Shown here: piece after piece, positions 12,695 through 63,213 of the stretch
Layout: each line of letters starts with the position of its first letter
Numbering within the stretch: the first letter of the stretch is position 1
Source: Brienomyrus brachyistius
Taxonomy: Eukaryota; Chordata; Actinopteri; Osteoglossiformes; Mormyridae
DNA length: 64,000 bases
Direction: 5' to 3'
Assembly (NCBI RefSeq): GCF_023856365.1
Contig: NC_064538.1
Coordinates: 13,696,435-13,760,434 of the forward strand
The notes under the pieces: generated by a model
Database searches by the model: none
The model's input: the letters and a program-made list of their open reading frames with translations, nothing else
Told to the model about the DNA's origin: nothing
Made by a program: the position numbers and the translations under genes

Positions 12695-13500
12695 GCAAGT
12701 GTGTGCAGGCACCTACCATCTAAGCCACCATAACACCATTACAAAACATATCAAATATTCAAGGAAGCTGTAGCGAAGATGGACACAGTGCATAAATCAC
12801 ACGTGCGTGTTTGTTGTTACAGCATTCTGTGAAACTTGGAAATTATTGAATAAACTCTTTTGTCTCCTTCAAACTGAACTTTTGCTTCATTAAAATCAGG
12901 CCTGGGCCAAATTTTGTCACAATTTGGTTATGAACAGGCTTTATAGAATGATTTCTGAGCTTAGCTGGGTCAGAACATTTGGGTCAGATCCGGACCATTA
13001 TTCAGTAGGACACTTGGCTGGCTCCAGCACTTGGGTTTCAGCCAGAAGAAGTGAAGCTGGTGCTGAATACTGCAGTGGATATTTTTCATAAACTGAAACA
13101 CAATGTCATGGAATCTCAGCCTTTAGAGCCCAATGACACCATCCACAGAAAAAAAAGTGTTTCTGAAAACCCCACCTTCTACTGCAATATCACGCTTATC
13201 TCTGTCCTCCTGACTCTCACTAGCTTTATCTAGCTGAATTACACTAAGGCAAAGATAACGAAAGTGACCATACATGAAATCTCACACGTATATAATGATT
13301 AATAAGCAACAAATGTGAAAAAACGCCTCCTATAGCAGCAAGTCGTCATGCGGGCTTAAACATGCAATGATCTATTAAAGCCAAGACTTTGTCTCATCTC
13401 ACAATGAAAAGAGATCGTGTCATCGTCTTTAATAGACCAGCATTATATTGACAAGAAAGAAAACTGGCAGCGAGAAGCATACGGTAAGAATATATAATAC
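9190..13500. other. Non-coding stretch
   Basis: No exon was identified with confidence. It contains a CA microsatellite (12659-12691), a C15 run followed by an A run (10850-10880) and a G10 run near 12.45 kb. A minus-strand frame at 9850-10083 has unremarkable composition and no convincing splice sites. Confidence 0.55.
12659..12691 (+). repeat. (CA)n microsatellite
   Basis: About sixteen CA units. Confidence 0.97.
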
Positions 13501-14100
13501 ACGCGATCACACCGGTGTCTACACGAAAGATATGATCCACTACTTAGGTCGGGAGTTGGAAGAATTATATATATAATTCAACTTCCGTGCATTTTTCTAA
13601 ATCTTGAACGACTTGATGGGATTCCAGAGTTTCCCAACGCCGATATAGCAACGGGACAGGCGCAGACTCGGGTTGTCGGTGCAATGTTAAAAGCGCTTAC
13701 CAGTTGTTGAAACTCCCTGCATTTTCGGTAACAGTCGTCTTCCAGTTCAATTGAAAGCGATCAGTGCAGAGAGACCGTCCGCCGAGGAAACTCCGCTTGG
13801 AGGCTGCGGAGCAAACAATCGCCCCGCCGCTTCTCCGAAGCGAGTCGAATCAACTATCAGTACAAAGTGCGATCTTCCCATTCATGTTGCCAAATAATTC
13901 CCCGGCGAGGCCCTTCAGCGAGATCTTCGCATTTTGGATAGAACGTATCTCTCACGTAGGAAGCTGCCTTTCCTCTGGACGTCTTTCATTTGTGCAGTGA
14001 TCCATACAGATTTCCCAGCACTGTCCTGCTTCCTCTGGGCAAACTGTTTTTGTTAAACAGAGAGAAGAAATGCGCTCCGCTCGCGCGCACAAGCGCGTTC
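13500..14100. promoter_or_regulatory. CpG-rich patch, possible promoter
   Basis: Dense CpG (gcgatc, tccgccgagg, ccccgccgc, ccccggcg, cgctcgcgcgcac) stands out from AT-rich flanks on both sides. The best gene-like signal within it is the minus-strand ATG and donor at 13701-13722. Confidence 0.4.
13701..13722 (-). CDS. Possible first coding exon (MQGVSTT + G) with donor, in a CpG-rich patch
   Basis: On the minus strand, AAAATG opens seven codons (MQGVSTT) plus G directly before a GTAAGC donor at 13700. The sequence 5' of it (to about 14100) is strikingly CpG-rich for this window, as expected of a promoter or first exon. No second exon was found. An ATG next to a donor occurs by chance, so this is only a lead. 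Confidence 0.2.
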
Positions 14101-15340
14101 ACGACTGCTTAAAACATCTACAGTAGCCTATCAATGTCATACCGAATAAAAACGTTAGTTGCCTTTATGTTTTGTTTCACTATTGCAATTTTCATTTACG
14201 ATTGAATAGGCTATCATGTCAATCATTGGAGGAACTAGTTATTAATTTACACAGATTTAATGTGGTCAGTATATCTCGGAGTAATCCCACACTTTCAAAA
14301 TAAGTTTTTCTAAAAAACGTTTTCCGCTTAATAGCAAATAGTAAACAAGGTGGACAATAGTGAACATCTGCACTAGGAAATGATGTATGGGAAGTGTCGT
14401 TGATCTCTTCTTTCCTTCTGAAGGAAAACGCATCTAAAAATGCTTGCTGCAGTAATTCATAGACATTAAAGGAGGCTGTACAGTCTCCATGAGATTAAAG
14501 AGATGTTTTCTTTTTGATGGGGCTCAGCAAAACCTAAATATAATGTGGCATTTCTAAATCAGTGGTAGACATTTTTCAGAGATGACAGCATTTTAAATCG
14601 GAACACAGAATGAATGTTGTCATGTTAAAAATGATATGGAATCTACGCTTTGAAGTGTACATTTCCCCTACATTTTGTTTATGTGTGTGTGTGGGTTGTG
14701 GATATTGTTAAATGTCACCCATACTCAATAAAAATGTGGAAATTAAAGCGTTAAATCAATGTATATCATCAGGTGTGTCGTTGTGTTTTTATGACTGAAA
14801 TATCACTACTAAAACTAGGAGCGTGTGTTCTTAATGTTTTCTTTATTAATGTTACCGTTTTCAACATTAACTGGTTTTAGAGATAAAGTCGTATGATGAG
14901 ACATTTAACATGTGTCATGCAGACCTTGCTTGCATGCGCGCGTGGGGGTGGGGTTGGGGCACGCCTAAGCGTCAGCTGCACCCGACCTCACCCCAGTAAA
15001 CACACTCGCGAGGTCACGGGTCGCGGTCAACGCTTGAAATTGCATACAGACGTCCAGCCGGTTAGTTTATCTGTACTGATCAATGTGATGTTACTTAAGT
15101 CTGTTTTATGTTTATTTTTTTCTGATTTTCCAGCATTACACAAGCAATTTCATTTAAAATATCAGGTGAAATCCTGTACTGAATACAAATTATAATTTTA
15201 ATAATCACAAATAAACCATTACTACTTACTTATTCTCTAACTTTTATGTAGACCAGCAAATTTTCATGAAGATTTTCTTAAAGAACTGGAGGAAGCTCCC
15301 TTAGGTCATCTATTGAGTTGTAGGCGTGCATATGTACACA
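14101..15340. other. Non-coding stretch
   Basis: AT-rich, with a small GC/CpG-rich island at about 14.93-15.03 kb. No exon was recognised. Confidence 0.6.
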
Positions 15341-15345
15341 TACCC

Positions 15346-16383
15346 ACACACTATGTGGACAAAAGTAATGGGACATGCTTCTTAATCATTGAATTCAGGT
15401 GTTTCATTCAGACCCATTGTCACAGGTGTTTAAATTCAAGCACCTAGCCATGCAGTCAGGTTTACAAACATTTGTGAAAGAATGGATCATTCAGAAGAGT
15501 GAATTCAAATGTAGTACTGTCATAGGATGCCACCTTTGCAATGTCAGTTTGTGAAACTTGTTCCATGATAGATATTCCACAGTTAAGAGTAAGTGGAATT
15601 ATTGCAAACTGGAAGTGTTTAGGAACAGCAGAATCTCAGCCACGAAGTGGCCGACCACGTAAAGTAATTGGGGTTGCTGAGTGCTGAGGAGCATAGCATG
15701 TAAAATTTGCCAGCACTCTGTTGACTCAATAACTGCAGAGTTCCAAACTTCCTCTGGCATTAACCGCAGCACAAAAACTGTGTACCAGGGGCTTCAGAGA
15801 ATGGGCTTCCATGGCCGAGCAGCTGTATGCAAGCCTCACATCACCAAACGCGATGCCGAGGGGTGGGTGGAGTGGTGTAAAGCACCCCACCACTGGGCTC
15901 TGGACCAGTGGAAATGTGTTCTGTGGATCACACTTATGTGTCTGACAATCCGATGGTCGAATCTGGGTTTGGCTGTTGCCAGAGGAACATTACCTGCCTG
16001 ACTGCATTGTGCCAGCTGTAAAGTTTGGTGGAGGGTTACCCTTAGTCCAGCAGACTTCGTGGATAATTCTATACTTCCAACATTGTGGGAACAGTTTGGC
16101 CCTTTTCTGTTCTAGCATGACTGCACTCCAGTGCACTGATCAAGGTCCATAAAGACATCCCCTGTCGAGCATCTTTGCGAAGAAATAGAATGAATATTGC
16201 AAGCCAGGCCAGACACACTCCAAAAATCTTGTTGGAAATCCTTCCCAAAAGAGTGCCAGCTGTTATAGCTGCAAAAGGGGGACCAGCTCCATACCGATGC
16301 CTAAGAATTTAGAATGGAATGTCAAAACGTTCCTGTGGGTGTAATGGCCAGGTGTTCTATTATTTTTGTCCACATAGTGTGTG
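15346..16383 (+). mobile_element. Degenerate Tc1-like transposon, nearly full length
   Basis: Inverted ends: CACACTATGTGGACAAAAG on the left, and on the right TTTTGTCCACATAGTGTG. Between them the plus strand keeps the order of a Tc1-like transposase: an N-terminal DNA-binding part, then recognisable blocks around 15.75-15.99 kb (MGFHGRAAV, CKPHITK, then WCKAPHHWALDQWKCVLW). The codons after VLW no longer encode the expected aspartate-containing motif. Frames are broken and part of the catalytic region is missing after 16.03 kb. It is inactive. Confidence 0.92.
15681..16001 (+). pseudogene. Tc1-like transposase remnant
   Basis: This open frame (about 106 residues) covers part of the second DNA-binding helix-turn-helix region and the start of the DDE domain. 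It reads QHSVDSITAEFQTSSGINRS and then MGFHGRAAVCKPHITK. The first catalytic motif, normally W-S-D-E-S, is lost (VLWITLMC). A normal transposase of this family is about 340 aa, so this is a relic. Confidence 0.88.
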
Positions 16384-19300
16384 TGTATGTGTGTAGTTTT
16401 GTTTCACTTTCCACTGGAGAGATTTGGTTTGACTCAACAGGACGAGAAATTCTGTGGAGCAGAACAGCAGTCTGGTTCAATCAGGACTCCTGCCCATCTC
16501 CTTTTCGAAGGTGCAGTCAGGCTCCAAAAGCTGAAAGGCTAGAGGAGGGCAGAACCTTCCAGTCGTCCGCAGTATTCCTGCGGTCATGGGAGATTCATTG
16601 TAAAGGTTTCGAACAAAAGCAGCCATTTACTGACTGGCGGGAGGCTTTAGAGAGGCAAAGGATGTGGTGACGTGTAATGATTTGGGTTGATGCCCTGTTC
16701 CCAGTGAGAGCTCATTAATACCCCAATCATCTTTGTGAGACTCATCACATACAAAATAACATGGAATGTAGTGCTTTTCAATTACGAATACAAAATTACA
16801 ATAACAAGCAACATGCAGAGCAGAGTTAGTTTGAATTATCTGCATTTCTGTATGAATAGCTCCCAAAATATGAGCTGATATTTTCATAATAAAGATATTC
16901 TTACTTGACATTCACAACCAGCATGATAACCTCCCATGAATGCCATACTTCTTCAGTGTTTTTTGCCTTATGATAAAACACAAATATCAGCAAGTGCAAT
17001 AAATAGATGCCCACAGGCTCTTTCCTGACACTCAAGGGTGTTAACCACCACTCAAACAATGCATTTGTGTGGGGCCGTTAAGGTGTACCCCCCCTAATGG
17101 CCACAAAAGGTCACTACAGTAAAAATTGAATGAATGTGTTCCTTATTTAGATGCGGAAGCAGCACCTTCTGTTCCTACTGTTAGCTCGCTATATTCTTCT
17201 GATTAAACTCACTAGCTGACGTTAACATTACTTGCAACCGTGAGGTAACTTTTTCAGAGGGGCCCTAATGACAACAAAGTTAGTCAGTTGTAACTTGTGT
17301 GAGGATTGTGGTCTTTGTAGGACACCCACTCATAGTTTCTTTTTTTTTTTTTTTAATATGGATGGACACATCAATCCCACACCTGATCACATCTCCAATT
17401 AGCCTTTTTTATGAGGTTCACATACTTTTTGAATCAATGACCAATGCAAAATATTGTGGTGTTTGTTAAATAAGAATATTTAGTATTATGTCAGAGACAG
17501 ACCACATTTTAGGAACCATTCATAGAAAAATCAGATCATTTTAAAGTTCACAAATATTTTACGTAGGTGATGCTGGGTCTGCATTTTTATATCCTTCTGT
17601 GCAGACGGACTTTCCGGCAGACTGTCTATGATCAGCCACACGAAAATCTCCAAGGAAGTCCCAAGTGTAATATTTAAAATGAGGATTCTGTTTTGATTAG
17701 AAAAATCTCCAGAGAGCATAGAATAACCAAGAGGGTTATGTTCGCGCCACCAGGGTTTGGTCGCAGTGCAAAATGGCAGTAGGCAGTGCATGTACCGGTA
17801 ATAATATATAATAAATCTGACCACTTAACACTGCACCCTTAAGGCCACTCATGTGTCCTGGGCATCACATGACAAACAGGAGGTGAAAGAAGAGGCCTTT
17901 TGTGGGCTGAACCCCCCGCAGAAGAAAACATACGGCGCTACTCCAAGATCTGGGACCTTGACACTGGTACTTTGATGCGACAAAGTGACAACATCGTTCC
18001 CAAGGAACAGCAGGACAACGAATGCCCAAAAGACTGATTGATGAATGCTGCGCCTGTCGCAATATCTAAACACGCCAGCACAACATTGCTGACATGCCAG
18101 TAGTTACAAGGCCCCACACCACACATGCATCATCAAGACTGACCGACTGCAGATATACACTCACCGTAAAGCTTCAGTGGGGCAAGGCAATAAAGATTTG
18201 GCATTTTATTTGCTTTTCCAGAAGATGGCTTGAGGACACACTTACCATAACTGCAGCACTGGACATTACAGCTGACATCACAGCTGCCTTAACAAGTTGC
18301 AGTGACACTCTGTGGACATAGGAAATACTACACCTCAGAAGAGAACAGACAAATTCTGCTGGTAGCCAAGTAACTACCAGAGTTTCAGGAGTACTGCTAA
18401 GCGACAGTCTAGCGTTGAAGCAGTATCAATCCACAGCTTTCCACACATGACTGACCTATCAATAGATCCTTTGTCACGAATGACATAACTGGCTGCCACC
18501 GGGATAACGTTCGTGCCCTTTATACAAATCACCATTATTTAGGCATGCTGTGATCAATTGCTGCAGAGTGTCGGGGGGGGGGGGGGGGCTGTATTTATAG
18601 CTGTATCCAGTACACACCCTGAAAACACAGAGGTACCTCACCATCTGCCCAGGATAGTGATACCCTTCCCACCTATTCTAAAAGTCTTAATGTTCAGAGC
18701 AGTTCAGTGGGGGGAGAGTGTGGTCTTGAATAATCACATCAGACTAATAAGCAAGTATCTCACACAAATATTAAGTTTTGTTTTTAACTCCAGATTTTTT
18801 TTCCCCCATAATTATTTACTTGATCACCTTCTATTATACGATGGAAAACAACTAAAAGCAACGGAAGGTTGGAGTCAAACGGAATTTCGAAGAGCCTCAC
18901 GGTAATGATTACAAAGATTCTTCCAAGAACACAGAAGCTGATCGGCCTTGTGGCCAGTTTCATAACTGCAGACGATGGACAACCGGCTGAGCTGCCGGCC
19001 ACACATTTCTGAAGTTCTCTCAAGCACTGGCCCACAACACAAGGCCTCTTATAAAACGGGAGACCCAGGCCTTACCATGGTAATCAGGCACAGCTGTAGA
19101 GGAACGCGATTAAGTCTTCGCAACTTGAATTGGGCGGGGGGATGGGGGGGGGCGGGGCAAGAATGTCTGTGGGTCACCAAGAAACTGGGCCAAAAATGGG
19201 CCCGTGGCCCTCCAGGGAGCCGGCAGGAAGTGCCTGGACAGAAGGTCAGACACTCCAGGCGGTCTTCAGGCAGCGCTGCTAGAAGATGGGCGTGTGTACA

Positions 19301-19439
19301 GAGAGCGAGCAGCAGAGCGGGACAGAAGAATGTGCCGGGAGAGAGAGAGATGCAGACAGACACACACAGACAGACACGCATAACCGTCCAATGACAGGCC
19401 GGGTGGGGGAGTCGAGTCTCAGGAATGGTTTAATCCAAC
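16384..19439. other. Non-coding stretch
   Basis: No exon was recognised. It contains a T15 run near 17.34 kb, a G16 run at 18573-18588, and a GC-rich segment around 19.1-19.4 kb with GA/CA-rich tracts. Confidence 0.6.
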
Positions 19440-19445
19440 TTTATT
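19440..19445 (-). terminator. Candidate distal polyadenylation signal AATAAA
   Basis: AATAAA followed by GTTGG on the minus strand, at the boundary between a long AT-rich repeat-poor stretch and GC-rich sequence. It could end a long bicd2 3' UTR. Confidence 0.3.
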
Positions 19446-20313
19446 GATTTAGCCAGTATGACTACCTTTACACAGACACAGCCTTTCTAGAGAAAACAAA
19501 ACAATTCTCTTTAGGATTAGTTTGTAAGTAATACATTATTAACGCCTAAAATTATACATTTTTCCATTTTTGCTCACATTTTCTGAAGTTGCGCATTTTG
19601 TTTTCACCTCTGTGTAAAGGTCCCATGACTGAATAACATGCATAAGTCAAGATCATTTTTGCCACTAATCGTAATGCACATTAAAGTAATACAGTACTGC
19701 AAGACATCTTTCAAATAAATACCGACATACAGGTGAAGTCATTATTTCATATAAAGGTATCAAATGATCAATACTGTAACAGAAGGATGATGATAAAGTT
19801 TTGCACGGCTAATTATCACAATGCAATCGCTTCCAGCAAACAGAAAACCTTTACCCAAGTAAAACAGCATCTGAATTGCACTCAAAATTTTTTAAAACTT
19901 TCCAACCACATCAATAACAACATTTTGATGCCTCCACAAGCCATATGACTACAAACGCCATACCAAGCTTGTAGATGCGGAGTCTGCTTTCTGTTTACTG
20001 AAATAACAATGCTTAGATGTATAAAAAACAAAATACAAAAAAGCTTACACATTTGCCAACAATACTATTGATACCACGTTACCGTCACCACCATACAAAG
20101 CTATTGATACGTTAATATTTCAAATAGTATACCATCCTGCACCCACAAATGTGTTATATCTTACCGTTTATATTCATTAGGAGGCCAAAGTGATTATTTT
20201 TGGTTCCCAAAGTATGATTAAAAAACTTCACTAAAGCCCTGAATTTGCATCCTCCAGGGATCACTGACTTACAGAATTCAGTACAATTTCCATTTCATGT
20301 AACTAGTCAGACT

Positions 20314-20342
20314 CATGCAAAAAGGGACTGGCTTTTTGCATG
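20314..20342. other. Perfect 11-bp inverted repeat with 7-nt loop
   Basis: CATGCAAAAAG, a 7-nt spacer, then CTTTTTGCATG. If the bicd2 3' UTR extends this far, the transcript would carry a stem-loop here. Both arms also contain a Pou/octamer-like half site (ATGCAAA), so a DNA-level binding site is the alternative reading. Confidence 0.7.
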
Positions 20343-23115
20343 TTATTGCTCCTACACTCCGCCTCTGCTAAGATTTGTTGCTAGTTGCTTAATTTCATCC
20401 TAAGTCATCCAACTAGGCTAAGATTCTCCCTTGAAATAAAAGGCACTACTGGTCAGAATGAGAGCAGAACAAAACAAGGCGCTGAGATAGCGAACCCAAA
20501 TCACGAATGTTCTCTAGCAGCCTATTTCCTGCTTTTTTTCCTCCTCCATTTCATTTTCAAAAACCTAAAAATGTACCAAGATTTGGCACGGTAAACAAAG
20601 AGAGAATGAAACAATTCCAATTTGGAATTTAATTAGAACACTTGCAAAAAATTCTGCCCATCAGTGATCCCTCCTGAATCTTTATCCCAGAAATTCTGGA
20701 AATGAATTGGAAATACTAGTCAATTCATTCATGGTTTCAAGTGCCTACTACCATTTAAACCAGAACAACGTCAAGTTTCTCCTTGTTACTTTAAGCTATT
20801 CCTAAGAATAATAATACATGAAAAACCCCAGAATTTGCTTACCCTGGATTTTGTTCAGAACATGGCAGTATAATATCAGTAAATAACAACAAACGATAAC
20901 AATAATTATGATAAAAAATAAAACAAGTCTATGATCTGAGTTAAGGATTAATTAAGTGGAGAATGTTGAGCTCTGGTTTGTAGTGTATTGATGGTGAGAA
21001 ATTTTGTTTTAGTGGCGTGTGCAAAGAGATGCGTAAAAAAAACAATAATTATTAAAAATACAAGGGTCAGACTGACTAACCACAGCGCCACGAAATTTCC
21101 CTAAAGTGTAAAACCGAAGAGTGAAAAGTGCGCAGGATCAAAATGTAAGAACACTGAGTAAAACACAAAGCAGCCCCTCGCTTCTCTCGCAGACCCTTGG
21201 TCGCTGCTGGAAAGGTGAGCAGCTTCTCCTCGGTACTTGTGAGCATCGCTTTCCCGCAGCTGAAAGGTCGCTGCGCTTCGTTTCACATTCCAAACGCGGC
21301 ATCGCCGCCGCGCCGTAGTACGCGTTTCCGTGCGGGAGTGCGGTGACCGGAACACGTCCGTTTTGCTTTTTTTTTGCCAATTAGGGAAAGGGAAAGAGAA
21401 AAAAGTTCTCCGTGTGGAATTCTTAAGTCCTATTGGCCAGGCAACGCTATCTGCGGGCGGCGCGCCTGACGGGGAGCCGGCTGCGTTTGCCTCTCCCTCT
21501 GCCGGAAGCGGCGCATCCAGGCTGAACTAAATTACTGCAAGATGGAGACATAAATCAAAATCAGCATTAAAAATGATATTTCGCCATTAAAATTGTAATT
21601 GGGTAAATATGAGGAGCAAGCAGGACCTTTGCATTAGAATAAATAAACCAACCACACGCTGCGGTTGGAAAAGTGAGTTAGCTAAGGGCAGAGGTTAGTG
21701 CCCACAGGTTAGCAGCTGCCCGTGTCACTGGAGCATGGAGCTGCTGCCTATTCAGACGTTATGGAAGCACAAAGCCCAGAGTCAGCCACACACAGGAGAG
21801 CAGCGTGTGCAGGAGGTCGATAGCTCACAAGTACCAGACCCAGGAGCTCAGCTCATGCAGCAGAGCAAAAGACGGAGGGGGCGGGGGCATGCAGATCACT
21901 GTTTGTGAGTGGGGGGCAGGGGGGGGGGTTAAAAATACAGGCTTGGCAAACTGAAGAAGGGGGAAGCCTGCAAGCAGAGGTAGGAAAGTGAGAGTTCACA
22001 TGCTGTGTCCTGATGGGCGCGTGGATTTCAAACCAGATGATCTACCGCCTTTCCTCCAGAAACCGCTAAACAGATGCTAAAAAGAAAAGGTTCACCGCAC
22101 TCTAGGGGAAACTCGAGAGGAGCCGATATCGGGGCGCAAGCATGGCGGCAAACTGAAAGGAGAGTCTGAATCCTAAAGCCACGGCGGGAACAGCCATCCA
22201 GGTCATAGAAGAAGAAATACCACATTTTACCATGGTAAAAAAATCACGGTTAAAAAACGCTCTCAGAGTAACAGGCACACACTTCTTATCTGAGTGCCTC
22301 CTGCCACCGTTTACTCTGAGAGACCTTTGATTTTGCATCAAGTAACTAATGTGCTTTTCGCCAAACCAGAGAACTTTGCGAAAACAGCGAATCATTTTGT
22401 TGATTCTCAATGGAGGAAAGTGTTTGGACTCAACCATAAAATGCACAATGTCATTTCTACTATTCTATTATTTCTGTTATCAAAGTCTCGTTGGCTCCTA
22501 ACATTAATAACCTAAAAGACCTTGAAAACGCGGTTGCAGCAAAGCTGGGAAAAAGCAGGGTTGACTATTACATATATTCCTCCAGATTCTGCAAAAAATG
22601 TTAACTCAAATGGTTAAATTTCTCATTCATTTTCAAGAGCTAACAAGCAATCTGGGAAATCAAAACCCAAACACTTTAGAATGTACGATTAGTAAGAAAG
22701 TACACTGGTTATGTATTAGAAAGCATATTTTTCTCATATCAACCCTGCTTTTATTAGTAAAACAAACTATTAATAAATGCCCCATACATTTTCAAACGCC
22801 TAGCTTGCATATCAAAGCATTTCATTAAAAAACAGCACGCAAACTCCTTTCCACCACTTATACAAATGAGATCAACAGTTCAAGGCAAACAGTTTACTTC
22901 TACTTCTATTCCATTTGCCACGTTTGTTAAACACTGATGCATTTTTTTTTTTTTTTTTTAAGATTCACATACAGTATATCATACAAGCGGAGTTGATTTC
23001 ACAACGTTGCACGCAAGAGGAAAAATTACCTGGCGGCAACATGAGGATATATTTTTCCTCCCCTACTTAAAGGTAGGCTGGCGAGTCGAAGGAAACAAGC
23101 TGCTGACAATCTAAA

Positions 23116-23118
23116 GAA

Positions 23119-23166
<48 letters not shown>
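23116..23166 (+). repeat. (GA)n microsatellite
   Basis: A long GA tract with a single interruption, just 3' of bicd2 on the minus strand. Confidence 0.97.
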
Positions 23167-23169
<3 letters not shown>

Positions 23170-23625
23170 GGGACAGAAGGAGCAGGACAACGTCAGAGAC
23201 GCAGAGCTCAGCCAGAGGAAAGCTTAGCAGCTCCAGGGAAACTCGAAAGAGGGAGAGATCAGCATTAACTTCGGGGAAAAAAGAAAAGAAAACACACAGG
23301 ACTTGACATCCAGATACTCCAAGAGGCACTTCTACAGGTCTGTGTTGGTCTCAGAGTGCCATTCTGTGCTCTTTTACTTAAGAAAGTTTCCAAAAGAATC
23401 AATACTATTAGCGCCTGCTCACAGTATCATTTGTATCTCGCTTCAGGTTCCTTCTGCTTGTTTATAATTTAGACATCTGAGGCACCTGATGAGAAGCACA
23501 CTTTATCTCGGACTTCATTTCCATATGGCTCTGAGAGAACTCCCTAAACCAAACGTCGGGAGGGGGGGGGGGGTCACAACCATGTGGCACCTGTGCTGTG
23601 CTTAGTTACACCAGGAACAAAACTG

Positions 23626-23780
23626 TTAACAGCCATAGCCCAGAAAAGCCAGCAATTAGCAGATTAGCAGCACAGAGCAAAGCAAATCAACACAGAAGTA
23701 ACAGTGGGTGCAGGGGGCCGAGACACCACTCCCACTGACACGCGGTTCCCAAAGTCCCAAATCGGAGTAGATTTCCTCCT
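23626..23780 (+). repeat. Dispersed repeat, copy 1 (pair with 25686-25800)
   Basis: AGCAATTAGCAGATTAGCAG at 23651 and the following CACAGAGC...AATCAAC.CAGAA match the segment at 25711 at about 80-85% by eye, with preceding (agcccaga) and following (cccaaatc) matches. The family is unknown. Confidence 0.65.
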
Positions 23781-23848
23781 TTAAAGTGTGAACTGTCGAG
23801 TCGTCTTGTGCACCCAATTCCTAACCAATTTAATGCATCTTTGCATAT

Positions 23849-23854
23849 TTTATT
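23849..23854 (-). terminator. Candidate polyadenylation signal AATAAA
   Basis: The first clear AATAAA on the minus strand after the bicd2 stop, about 510 bases downstream. It would give a short 3' UTR. No cleavage evidence is available. Confidence 0.35.
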
Positions 23855-24365
23855 GAGTGTAAACATAAGTGCAATAAGATTACTGCTAAATCACTGCCCC
23901 TTCCCCCCTAAAACCCAGGCCAGCCAGAGGGATCATGGGTAACTGCCTCCACTAATGCTTTGGTCTACTTTGGGGATAAACACTAATTAAAAAAATAAAA
24001 AATAAAATAAACAAAATATAACCACCAATGCTTGGTGGCCAACATTGGGGTCCTAGGAGGCAGTTGCGGGGCTGGGCTAGCTGGAAGGTGTTGGGAGGGG
24101 ATGAGCACAGTCCCACAACGCAAGAAGTGGTGCAGACGCTGTCCTGGCTGAGAGACACAGGCTACGGCAAGGAGCAATGAGAGACAGAGAGACAGAACAG
24201 TCACACGTCCCCGAGCTCCGAAGCCGCAGTGGATGACAGCATCACGCTAAGAGATGTCAGTCTGGCACCTGGAGCAGAGTCAGAGCAGAAGCGAGCAGGT
24301 GCCTACCCAACCCCCCCGCACCCCCCACCCAAGCGGGCATCCAGCCAGCCCCCCCGCTTCCCCCT

Positions 24366-62565
<38,200 letters not shown>

Positions 62566-62945
62566 TTTAGCCGGTAAGGTGTAAAGCTCAGCCACCACAC
62601 AGGGCCAGTCGAAACAGACAAGGAAGAATCTCTAACCGATCCAACCTTGAGAGATCGTGAGGAACCCTTTATATGAAATATTACATTAATGTCTTCTGTG
62701 TTTGTACTGCATGGTTTTTTTCTTGCCTCCCGCGTTACCTATTGCGAATTGTCCATTTTCTGTCATATGACTGGCTACGAACATCAGTTTCTTCGGGCTG
62801 AAGACGTTAATTTCTTTCTTTTCAAATCCGTTTCATGATTGCAGTTTCCGCCGCCCTTCGCTTCTTCTCCTCTGGAAGCGATTGAGGCAGGCTCTGCTCT
62901 CAGCGTTAGGATCATCCATCTGGGATACGTTCCAAGACCTGCATA

Positions 62946-62964
62946 GCTTGCCGGGAAATGTAGT
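62946..62964 (-). promoter_or_regulatory. ZNF143/SBS-type motif
   Basis: The minus strand reads ACTACATTTCCCGGCAAGC, very close to the ACTACAATTCCCAGCATGC form of the ZNF143 site found in many vertebrate promoters. It is about 380 bases upstream of the bicd2 ATG. Confidence 0.6.
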
Positions 62965-63015
62965 GCATTATCGAAAACCATAACTGCAGTGGATACGGGA
63001 AGATCTCAGTGAGAG

Positions 63016-63028
63016 TATCCCATGATGC
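63016..63028 (+). promoter_or_regulatory. Second ZNF143-like motif
   Basis: TATCCCATGATGC resembles the CCCAnAATGC core of the shorter ZNF143 site. It lies 52 bases beyond the first site and in the opposite orientation. Confidence 0.4.
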
Positions 63029-63205
63029 TTTGAGACTTTGGACATGTTGGCAAACGGGGTTTTGAAACGTAAGACCTGCACCGCCGCTGCGTCTATTAGC
63101 TACTCCAATAGTGTATGGATGGGCCATTTTACCGTCTTATGGAGGTTCTCAACACAGTTCAGATAGAATAGAGATCAGTTGGTAAGCACAGTTGCTGCGC
63201 ATTTT

Positions 63206-63213
63206 TGACGTCT
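63206..63213 (+). promoter_or_regulatory. CRE-like site TGACGTCT
   Basis: Seven of eight bases match the palindromic CRE TGACGTCA. It is about 640 bases upstream of the bicd2 start codon. Confidence 0.35.

Larger units (their letters stand above)
19440..24365 (-). other. Candidate bicd2 3' UTR and 3' flank
   Basis: No coding exon was seen directly 3' of the bicd2 stop. On the minus strand, AATAAA signals occur at 23854-23849 (about 0.5 kb after the stop) and 19445-19440 (about 4.9 kb after it). The 19.44-20.9 kb part is AT-rich and free of recognisable transposons, compatible with a long 3' UTR ending near 19.4 kb, but the true end cannot be decided from sequence. The block also holds a CpG-rich patch (21.18-21.52 kb), an 11-bp perfect hairpin (20314-20342) and a GA microsatellite (23.12 kb). 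Confidence 0.35.

Noticed and set aside
62566..62598. An N-terminal extension of bicd2 by 11 codons upstream of the ATG
   Set aside because: The frame is open but the upstream start-like codon is GTG. The ATG at 62565 has a good context and gives an 80-codon first exon like the human protein.
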